From the NCBI RefSeq assembly GCF_947487575.1, contig NZ_CANKXG010000007.1, forward strand, positions 124,001-188,000: a DNA stretch of 64,000 bases, written 5' to 3'. The position numbers and the translations under genes were made by a program. Shown piece by piece: positions 57,207 to 64,000 of this stretch. The stretch's first letter is position 1, and each line of letters opens with the position of its first letter. A model generated the notes under the pieces. The model was given only the letters and a program-made list of their open reading frames with translations, had not been told where the DNA came from and did no database searches. The DNA is from an uncultured Algibacter sp. GTDB lineage: Bacteria; Bacteroidota; Bacteroidia; Flavobacteriales; Flavobacteriaceae.

Positions 57207-60200
57207 ATGAACAGAAAACTACCTTACCGAAAAACCAAATCTCAATACCTAATTTATTTCTTCTTTCTACTAATTTCAATGCAATCGTTTGCGGATATTG
57301 ATTGTGGAGATATTGAAGGTTTTGAATTTAGTAATGGACATGAGTCTGTTACTTTGATTGATGGCGGTAATTACATCTTTGATGAATTACCAACAAATTT
57401 TTATGTCAATATGCATGTTGATGGCTATTCTCAAAGCGTAAAATATGTCATTGAAAATTTGGAAACAGGAGAAAGGTATAAAGTTACTGAAAATCTTTTA
57501 CCTTATACATTTCCGGCAGGTAATAAGCCTTGGTATATAGGTGAGGGGAAATTTAAATTATCAGCAAACCTCTATAAATTTGATTTAGGATTTGGTTACT
57601 GCGATTCAAAATCAATAACTTTTACTATTGGCGGTTCTTGTACCGCAGACGCAGGCACTTTACATGCCACATCAAGCAATGTCACTTTAACAGGAGATTC
57701 AGCAACAATAAGCGCAACACCAGATGGAAACATCAATTTGCCAGAAGGTTATAGCAGCATATTTGTATTAACCTCAGGCGAAGGCTTAGTAATAGAAGCC
57801 GTAAGTGCCACACCAGAATTTACAGTAACTAGTTCAGGATTATACACGATTCACACCTTAGTATATGACGGACGCGAGGACAGTGAGAACTTCCTAAACT
57901 TAGGTATTGTAGAATTTGGAACAACAACAGGCGTAGATGTATTAACGGTAGTAACAAGTGGAGGATTATGTGCCTCATTAGATGCAGCAGGGGCACCAAT
58001 ACAAGTAGAATCATGTACCGCAGACGCAGGAACACTGCAAGCCACATCAAGCAATGTCACTTTAACAGGAGATTCAGCAACAATAAGCGCAACACCAGAT
58101 GGAAACATCAATGTGCCAGAAGGTTATAGCAGTATATTTGTATTAACCTCAGGCGAGGGCTTAGTAATAGAAGCCGTAAGTGCTACACCAGAATTTACAG
58201 TAACCAGTTCAGGATTATACACGATTCATACCTTAGTATATGACGGACGCGAGGATAGTGCAAACTTCCTAAACTTAGGCATCGTAGAATTCGGAACAAC
58301 TACAGGTGTAGATGTATTAACGGTAGTAACAAGTGCAGGATTATGTGCCTCATTAGATGCAGCAGGCGCACCAATACAAGTAGAATCATGTACCGCAGAT
58401 GCAGGAACACTGCAAGCCACATCAAGCAATGTCACTTTAACAGGAGATTCAGCAACAATAAGTGCCATAGCAGATGGAAACATCAATGTGCCAGAGGGTT
58501 ATAGCAGTATATTTGTATTAACCTCAGGCGAGGGCTTAGTAATAGAAGCCGTAAGTGCTACACCAGAATTTACAGTAACCAGTTCAGGATTATACACGAT
58601 TCATACCTTAGTATATGACGGACGCGAGGATAGTGCAAACTTCCTAAACTTAGGCATCGTAGAATTTGGAACAACAACAGGCGTAGATGTATTAACGGTA
58701 GTAACAAGTGGAGGATTATGTGCCTCATTAGATGCAGCAGGCTCACCAATACAAGTAGAATCATGTACCGCAGATGCAGGAACACTGCAAGCGGCATCAA
58801 GCAATGTCACTTTAACAGGAGACTCCGCAATGATAAGCGTTACACCAGATGGAAATATTAATGTGCCAGAAGGTTATAGCAGCATATTTGTATTAACCTC
58901 AGGCGAAGGCTTAGTAATAGAAGCCGTAAGTGCCACACCAGAATTCACAGTAACCAGTTCAGGATTATACACGATTCACACCTTAGTTTATGACGGACGC
59001 GAGGACAGTGCAAACTTCCTAAACTTAGGTATTGTAGAATTCGGAACAACTACAGGCGTAGATGTATTAACGGTAGTAACAAGTGGAGGATTATGTGCCT
59101 CATTAGATGCAGCAGGCTCACCAATACAAGTAGAATCATGTACCGCAGATGCAGGAACACTGCAAGCGGCATCAAGCAATGTCACTTTAACAGGAGACTC
59201 CGCAATGATAAGCGTTACACCAGATGGAAATATTAATGTGCCAGAAGGTTATAGCAGCATATTTGTATTAACCTCAGGCGAAGGCTTAGTAATAGAAGCC
59301 GTAAGTGCCACACCAGAATTCACAGTAACCAGTTCAGGATTATACACGATTCACACCTTAGTTTATGACGGACGCGAGGACAGTGCAAACTTCCTAAACT
59401 TAGGTATTGTAGAATTCGGAACAACTACAGGCGTAGATGTATTACAAATAATAATGTATAATGACATGTGTGCATCTTTAGATGTAGCAGGAGCACCAGT
59501 TACTGTAGAAGAAGATATTTGTTTAGCAGACGCAGGAACATTTAGTGGTATTTCAGGATCAGTAAATGATGGTGTTGGAACTATAGAAGCTATTGCAAAT
59601 GATAATGTAGTAGTACCAGATGGATATAGTAAGATATTTGTATTAACTTCTGGAGAAGATTTAGTTATTGAACAAGTAAATGCAACACCTAATTTTACAG
59701 TTATAGAGGGAGGGAAATATACTGTTCATACATTAGTTTATGATGGAAGAGCAGAAAGTGAAAATTTCTTAGATTTAAATGTAGTAAATTTTGGAGAGAC
59801 TACAGGAGGTGATGTGTTATCAATAGTTACAGCTAATGGTTTATGTGCCTCTCTTGATGTAACTGGAGTGTCAGTCACTCTAGGATTTTGTACCGCAGAT
59901 GCAGGCACTTTACATGCCACATCAAGTAATGTCACTTTAACAGGAGATTCAGCAACAATAAGCGCAACACCAGATGGAAACATCAATGTGCCAGAAGGTT
60001 ATAGCAACATATTTGTATTAACCTCAGGCGAAGGCTTAGTAATAGAAGCCGTAAGTGCCACACCAGAATTCACAGTAACCAGTTCAGGATTATACACGAT
60101 TCACACCTTAGTTTATGACGGGCGCGAGGATAGTGCAAACTTCCTAAACTTAGGCATCGTAGAATTCGGAACAACTACAGGTGTAGATGTATTAACGGTA

Positions 60201-61037
60201 GTAACAAGTGCAGGATTATGTGCCTCATTAGATGCAGCAGGCGCACCAGTAGAAGTTTTAGGTGAAGTTGAGTGTACTGCATTCTCAGGAACAATGTATT
60301 CTAAGTTACCTGTAAGTTGTTTGAATAATGGTAAATCAACAATTACAGCTAAAACAAGAGAAAGTGCTGAAGTACCAAACGGTTTTGAAAGGCTATTTGT
60401 GCTTACTGAAGCATATTCATTAACTATATTGGGTGTTTCTAATAAGCCAAGTTTTGAAGTATCACATAGAGGTTTTTACAGAATACATAGTTTAGTTTAC
60501 AACCCAGAAACTTTAGATTTATCAGTTGTAGTCCCAGGGCAAACAACAGGTTTTGATGTTGTTAACTTAATTAAGGATAATGGTATATGTGCATCTTTAG
60601 ATGTTAAAGGAGCTCTTAACTTAGTAATAGGATCTAAATGGTTTTGTTACTTCTTCAACAAATATTTTAATTATAATAGTGGAAGAAATGATTTTTCATC
60701 TAGAGATGGTAATGAAAATGGCCTTTCAAAATTCGTAAATGATTACAATAATTATCAAGAATTCAAAGAAGATTTTATCGCTAATAATAGTAAATCAAAA
60801 TTCTTCCCTAATCCTGTTGTAAATAGTTTAAAGGTTGAATTAGAATTATTTGAAAACGAAGTTATGAATTATAGTATTATAGATGTTAGCGGAAGAAACG
60901 TGATGTCTGGAACAGCTACTAATTTAGAATTTGGTTTACAAAATATTGATGCAAGTAGGTTAAATTCTGGTATGTATTTAGTGCAATTTGTCTCAGAATA
61001 TAGAACAATAACTAAGAAAATAATTGTTAGGAAGTAA
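57207..61037 (+). CDS. large repetitive surface protein secreted by the type IX system
   Basis: 1276 residues: signal peptide (about 1-29), a unique domain (30-143), eight ~125-residue repeats starting with C-x-A-D-A-G (first at residue 145), and a C-terminal type A sorting domain (about 1195-1276; SKFFPNPVVNSLKVELE...INSGMYLVQF-like, KKIIVRK), cleaved on export by the T9SS. Each repeat has three beta-rich blocks (VPEGYSSIFVLTSGEGLVIE, ATPEFTVTSSGLYTIHTLVY, GTTTGVDVLTVVTSGGLCAS). Repeats 1-5 and 7 are nearly identical in DNA, 6 and 8 diverged. Probably an adhesin or matrix protein. No neighbouring biosynthetic genes. Confidence 0.9.
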   Translation: MNRKLPYRKTKSQYLIYFFFLLISMQSFADIDCGDIEGFEFSNGHESVTLIDGGNYIFDELPTNFYVNMHVDGYSQSVKYVIENLETGERYKVTENLLPYTFPAGNKPWYIGEGKFKLSANLYKFDLGFGYCDSKSITFTIGGSCTADAGTLHATSSNVTLTGDSATISATPDGNINLPEGYSSIFVLTSGEGLVIEAVSATPEFTVTSSGLYTIHTLVYDGREDSENFLNLGIVEFGTTTGVDVLTVVTSGGLCASLDAAGAPIQVESCTADAGTLQATSSNVTLTGDSATISATPDGNINVPEGYSSIFVLTSGEGLVIEAVSATPEFTVTSSGLYTIHTLVYDGREDSANFLNLGIVEFGTTTGVDVLTVVTSAGLCASLDAAGAPIQVESCTADAGTLQATSSNVTLTGDSATISAIADGNINVPEGYSSIFVLTSGEGLVIEAVSATPEFTVTSSGLYTIHTLVYDGREDSANFLNLGIVEFGTTTGVDVLTVVTSGGLCASLDAAGSPIQVESCTADAGTLQAASSNVTLTGDSAMISVTPDGNINVPEGYSSIFVLTSGEGLVIEAVSATPEFTVTSSGLYTIHTLVYDGREDSANFLNLGIVEFGTTTGVDVLTVVTSGGLCASLDAAGSPIQVESCTADAGTLQAASSNVTLTGDSAMISVTPDGNINVPEGYSSIFVLTSGEGLVIEAVSATPEFTVTSSGLYTIHTLVYDGREDSANFLNLGIVEFGTTTGVDVLQIIMYNDMCASLDVAGAPVTVEEDICLADAGTFSGISGSVNDGVGTIEAIANDNVVVPDGYSKIFVLTSGEDLVIEQVNATPNFTVIEGGKYTVHTLVYDGRAESENFLDLNVVNFGETTGGDVLSIVTANGLCASLDVTGVSVTLGFCTADAGTLHATSSNVTLTGDSATISATPDGNINVPEGYSNIFVLTSGEGLVIEAVSATPEFTVTSSGLYTIHTLVYDGREDSANFLNLGIVEFGTTTGVDVLTVVTSAGLCASLDAAGAPVEVLGEVECTAFSGTMYSKLPVSCLNNGKSTITAKTRESAEVPNGFERLFVLTEAYSLTILGVSNKPSFEVSHRGFYRIHSLVYNPETLDLSVVVPGQTTGFDVVNLIKDNGICASLDVKGALNLVIGSKWFCYFFNKYFNYNSGRNDFSSRDGNENGLSKFVNDYNNYQEFKEDFIANNSKSKFFPNPVVNSLKVELELFENEVMNYSIIDVSGRNVMSGTATNLEFGLQNIDASRLNSGMYLVQFVSEYRTITKKIIVRK
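57639..60266 (+). repeat. tandem 375-bp coding repeats
   Basis: Units begin at 57639, 58014, 58389, 58764 and 59139 (near identical), then a diverged unit ~59515-59887, and a near-identical unit at 59888. The units at 58764 and 59139 are the most alike and share the same silent changes (e.g. gactccgcaatgataagcgt). Confidence 0.92.
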
Positions 61038-61061
61038 TAAGAAAAAGAAAAATTGTTTTTT

Positions 61062-61097
61062 AAGAAAGTCGTTGTAAATACAACGACTTTCTCTTTT
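61062..61097 (+). terminator. rho-independent terminator after the T9SS protein gene
   Basis: GAAAGTCGTTG-TAAATA-CAACGACTTTC (61064-61091), 11-bp perfect stem followed by TCTTTT. Confidence 0.8.
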
Positions 61098-61215
61098 ATA
61101 AAAACCAAATGATTAAACGCTATTTATAAATTAAAAAAAATATTTTTTAACAATGTTTAAAATGTTAGTAAAAATGATATTTTTACCATATTGAAATTGT
61201 TAATTATAACAAACC

Positions 61216-61797
61216 ATGTATAAAATTTTTGTTGGCGATAAACCAATAATTTTAACCCATTTAGTTGAGAAAGAAACTAACTTTAAAAATTATTTGCTTA
61301 AAACAGTAAATATGGCAAAAGTTATAAGAAGACTAAATAGAACATCATTAAGTGAAGCTCGCTTAATTCATAAAAATCCAGATAAAATTTTAAAAAGATT
61401 TTTAAAGAAACTTCCTAATGTGATAGCTGGAGGAGGTAAAGTTTATAATGATAAGGGTGAAATTCTTTTTATTTATAGGAATGATAAATGGGATTTACCT
61501 AAAGGAAAAGCTGAAAAGAAAGAAACTATAGAGGAAACATCTATAAGAGAGGTTGAAGAAGAAACTGGTGTTAAAGGTTTGAAAATTATAAAACCGCTTA
61601 ATACAACCTATCATATATTTAAACGCAATGGCCGTTATAAAATCAAAATAACTTATTGGTTTGAAATGAAAACCAGTTATAATGGTAAATTAATAGCACA
61701 AGAAAATGAAGGCATAACAAAAGTTGCCTGGTTAAATAAGAAACAATCAAAGCTAGCTCTTGAAAATTCTTACGCTAATATTAAGCTATTGGTTTAA
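61216..61797 (+). CDS. Nudix hydrolase
   Basis: 193 residues. The complete Nudix box GX5EX7REUXEEXGU is GKAEKKETIEETSIREVEEETGV (Gly97 to about Val119). The N-terminal ~65 residues (MYKIFVGDKPIILTHLVEKETNF) form an extra domain frequent in flavobacterial members. Substrate (a nucleoside diphosphate derivative, possibly a diadenosine polyphosphate) is not predictable. Single plus-strand gene, 1 base from the convergent M14 peptidase gene stop. Confidence 0.9.
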   Translation: MYKIFVGDKPIILTHLVEKETNFKNYLLKTVNMAKVIRRLNRTSLSEARLIHKNPDKILKRFLKKLPNVIAGGGKVYNDKGEILFIYRNDKWDLPKGKAEKKETIEETSIREVEEETGVKGLKIIKPLNTTYHIFKRNGRYKIKITYWFEMKTSYNGKLIAQENEGITKVAWLNKKQSKLALENSYANIKLLV

Positions 61798-61798
61798 A

Positions 61799-63535
61799 TT
61801 ATTTTAATTTGTATACAGGATATTGCATATGAGCATTTTCATAATGTTCACTTTGTTTAAATAACCAATCTAACTGTGCATACCAATTATTATTAAATTC
61901 AGAAAGGTCTTTTTTTCTATGTTCAAACGCTTCTTTTAATTTAGGATTATTATTTAGTAACTCTAAAGATTTGTCCTCCCATACATATGGTGAAAACCCC
62001 TCTTTTTGTTGTAAAATAGTATCGAAGAAATTCCAGCTAAAAAATGAATCAACTGATTGTGGTTCAAGTGTTTCTAGTATGTATCTAATAGCTTCTTGTT
62101 TTGTGTAAATTATATAATCTCCTTTACGAAATTCTATATTCTTTTTATTAGTTTTTAACTCTATGTTATAGTGGAGATAATGGCCTTCATAAGACATTTT
62201 TCTAGTTTCATATCTAGTGAGTTTATAGGTTTCAACTTTTAAAGTAGTATCATTTTCAAGATTATGCATTTCTACTTGATTAATTTTTAGTAAATCAATA
62301 ACATTGTGCCAGCCTTGGGGTATAATGTAAGCAGAGGGAATTTCAATATTTAAACTTGGTTTAAAGTAATTTTGATATTTTATTTTTTTTGTGAATGGTT
62401 TTGTGGTGTCATATTTTAAACGCTCAAAACCAGTTATGGTACTTTTAATTGTTTCAGCTTCAAAACCTTTAAAGTTTAAAATAGTGTTTTTTGTTGTGTC
62501 TACTTCCCAATTTAGTTTATAAGATTTGCTGTTATATAATTTCTTTAAAACAGTTTTCCTTATTTTTGAGATTTGTTCTCCATCATCTTCAATAATTTCA
62601 ATCATACTTTTCATTAATTCATAAGTACCTTCAACACGCTTTTTGTATGGTTTAAGCATATGCGTTTCAATCATCATCCCTAAGCAATTAAATAAAGTTG
62701 TGTAACCTGTGGAGTATCTCGGGGAATCCATAAATTGAGAAAAACCTTTTTCAGGAACTTTATTAAAAACATTTACATACGGTGTGATGTTCCATTGTTT
62801 TTTAGCTAAATTATGTTCTAATTTCGGCATCAAATCAGTATGTAAATAGTTACCCAAGTCGCCACCAAGTTTATTGTGTTGTGTAAACAAATGAGTGAGT
62901 GTGTATTGATAATTGGCACCATTGCTTACATGATTGTCAATAAAAACATCTGGTTTAATTATATGAAAAACTTTAGTAAATGTTTTAGCATTTTTAGTGT
63001 CACATTTAATAAAATCTCTATTTAAATCATAGTTTCTAGCGTTGCCCCTAAAACCATATTCTTTTGGGCCATTTTGATTAGTTCGTGTTGTAGAATTTCT
63101 ATTTAGACTTCCTCCAATATTGTAAATAGGAATGGTTGCCAAAACAGTGTTCTTTGGAGCTTCAATCTTGTTTTGTAGAATGTCTCTAAAGAGCATCATG
63201 GTAGCATCAATACCATCAGATTCTCCAGGATGAATACCATTGTTTATAAATAAAATACGTTTGTTATTAGCTCTGATTTTAGAAAAGTCAAATACTTTAT
63301 CGATATTCAACGTTACTAAATGTAAAGGCTTTCCTGAATCAGTTTCTCCTACGGATTTTATAGATACTTCGCTATAAACTTCAGCTAAATCATAATAAAA
63401 TTTAATGGTTTGCTGGTAAGTAGCAGTTTCTAATCCGTTTGATTTTTCAAAATGAGTTTTGAAATTATAAACGGTTTTGTTAGAAGATCTATTACAGGAA
63501 ACGAATAAAATAAGAAAGATTAATACTTTTCTCAT
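61799..63535 (-). CDS. M14 family zinc carboxypeptidase, lipoprotein
   Basis: 578 residues; lipoprotein signal (ILFVSC, Cys14). The M14 domain covers roughly 40-320: zinc motif HPGE (His102, Glu105) in FINNGIHPGESDGIDATM, Asn-Arg of the substrate pocket in YDLNRDF, the third zinc histidine in FIDNHVSNGANYQYTLTH, and the general base Glu likely in LGMMIETHMLKPY. The C-terminal ~250 residues form a beta-rich domain seen in the large Bacteroidota M14 proteins. It acts on the envelope; substrate unknown (peptide or peptidoglycan). Confidence 0.92.
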   Translation of the reverse strand: MRKVLIFLILFVSCNRSSNKTVYNFKTHFEKSNGLETATYQQTIKFYYDLAEVYSEVSIKSVGETDSGKPLHLVTLNIDKVFDFSKIRANNKRILFINNGIHPGESDGIDATMMLFRDILQNKIEAPKNTVLATIPIYNIGGSLNRNSTTRTNQNGPKEYGFRGNARNYDLNRDFIKCDTKNAKTFTKVFHIIKPDVFIDNHVSNGANYQYTLTHLFTQHNKLGGDLGNYLHTDLMPKLEHNLAKKQWNITPYVNVFNKVPEKGFSQFMDSPRYSTGYTTLFNCLGMMIETHMLKPYKKRVEGTYELMKSMIEIIEDDGEQISKIRKTVLKKLYNSKSYKLNWEVDTTKNTILNFKGFEAETIKSTITGFERLKYDTTKPFTKKIKYQNYFKPSLNIEIPSAYIIPQGWHNVIDLLKINQVEMHNLENDTTLKVETYKLTRYETRKMSYEGHYLHYNIELKTNKKNIEFRKGDYIIYTKQEAIRYILETLEPQSVDSFFSWNFFDTILQQKEGFSPYVWEDKSLELLNNNPKLKEAFEHRKKDLSEFNNNWYAQLDWLFKQSEHYENAHMQYPVYKLK

Positions 63536-63700
63536 GAATGAAGTTATAAATTTTTATAAAACTACGATTTCTTATATAAATAAAGTTTTATGTTGCTCGA
63601 AGTATAAAAAAAATGACTAGATTTAATGCTGTAAGTGCTATTACATGAGATTACTTAGTTTGAATGTGTTGTTTTGTATTATTCTCCAAAAGCAATAACT

Positions 63701-64000
63701 ATGAGTATTTTTAAGCTTTCATTTGGGATTATTAATATTTTACAAAAAAACTTAGCTGAGGTTATTGTTGATGAGGGCGTAGTTATGGATGAAGTTTTGG
63801 TTAAAGAATTTCATGATTTTCTAAAGAATAATTTAGAAGCGTCAATTGGCTTATTGATTAATAAAAAGTATTCTTATACATATACCTTTGAAGCTCAAAA
63901 GAGTATTGTTCATTTGGATGAAATAAAGTTTATAGCTGTGTTGGCTAATACCAGTGGTGCAGTAATGTCTACAGAAACACTAATTAATATTAATGGAAAT
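63701..64000 (+). CDS. unknown protein, truncated by the window end
   Basis: The frame from ATG 63701 stays open to 64000 (100 codons): MSIFKLSFGIINILQKNLAE, VIVDEGVVMDEVLVKEFHDF ... SIGLLINKKYSYTYTFEAQK ... FIAVLANTSGAVMSTETLIN. It may be a SpoIIAA/STAS-like small alpha-beta protein as found in flavobacteria, but I do not recognise a family with certainty. No signal peptide. The C-terminus is missing. Confidence 0.6.
   Translation, partial: MSIFKLSFGIINILQKNLAEVIVDEGVVMDEVLVKEFHDFLKNNLEASIGLLINKKYSYTYTFEAQKSIVHLDEIKFIAVLANTSGAVMSTETLININGN

Noticed and set aside
57829-60266. Several minus-strand ORFs within the repeats of the T9SS protein
   Set aside because: They recur once per 375-bp unit as antisense frames of the repeats, so they are a by-product of the tandem duplication.
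57639-60266. CRISPR-like regular repeat
   Set aside because: Units of 375 bp are coding and contiguous, without spacers; not a CRISPR array. No CRISPR array was seen elsewhere.

Overview
The window is AT-rich chromosomal DNA of a Bacteroidota bacterium, almost certainly a (marine-type) member of the Flavobacteriaceae. Support comes from a C-terminal type IX secretion sorting domain, many SusD-independent but typically flavobacterial proteins (DUF6702, CarboxypepD_reg-like, DUF4369/TlpA, hybrid TPR histidine kinases), the near absence of Shine-Dalgarno sequences, and repeated matches to the Bacteroidota promoter (-33 TTTG, -7 TAnnTTTG). No rRNA, prophage or complete insertion sequence was seen; there is one tRNA (Gly, anticodon TCC).

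Layout. 1-4.6 kb: 3' part of gpmI, an ankyrin protein, an M48 protease, two divergent GNAT acetyltransferases, tRNA-Gly and dipeptidase E. 4.6-9.3 kb: two paralogous CarboxypepD_reg-like secreted proteins, DUF6702 and an M1 metallopeptidase. 9.3-16 kb: TatA, a large hybrid sensor kinase, an O-methyltransferase and an M16 peptidase. 16-21.7 kb: a kynurenine (tryptophan) catabolic operon read on the minus strand, kynU - kmo - SDR - haaO - ACMSD, converting kynurenine to 2-aminomuconate semialdehyde. 21.8-24.3 kb: YjdI-CDGSH iron-sulfur protein, a lipoprotein, a methyltransferase, a DUF1330-like protein and a decayed FMN reductase.

24.3-28.9 kb is the accessory part of the window. Minus-strand genes of unknown or unusual type are separated by copies of one ~130 bp palindromic element that starts with an RYYYAAC-like box at the stop codon of the preceding gene. 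This looks like an integron-type gene-cassette cluster without integrase. The largest cassette carries a two-gene module, a DUF4062 (TIR-like/STAND-associated) protein followed by a RES-domain (NAD+-consuming toxin family) protein; I regard it as the best candidate for an undescribed defence or toxin system. A fourth copy of the element lies far away, at 48.8-48.9 kb, at the 3' end of a TlpA-like lipoprotein gene.

29-64 kb is mostly housekeeping: msrA, a coiled-coil protein of the C4-zinc-ribbon family that has lost its cysteines, a Nif3-like protein, lpxK, a second hybrid kinase, gap, lipA, an ECF sigma factor with a glycosyltransferase, aquaporin, an ECF sigma/anti-sigma pair, murB with an aminotransferase, a retropepsin-PDZ protein, DUF1573, valS, an operon rsfS-ftsH-LUD-cdsA-psd-ACBP, birA, pyrE, a 1276-residue T9SS cargo protein with near-identical 375 bp tandem repeats, a Nudix hydrolase, an M14 peptidase and a truncated unknown gene.

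Dispersed repeats are frequent between genes. One family (four copies: 3.8, 17.7, 30.1 and 37.4 kb) shows compensatory base changes in its closing stem and may be a structured RNA or miniature element. The spacers of the kynurenine operon hold four different repeat types, one of which forms the C-terminal tail of KynU. Starts were moved from upstream TTG codons to ATG where a signal peptide, a promoter box or family length argued for it; these decisions are noted per gene.
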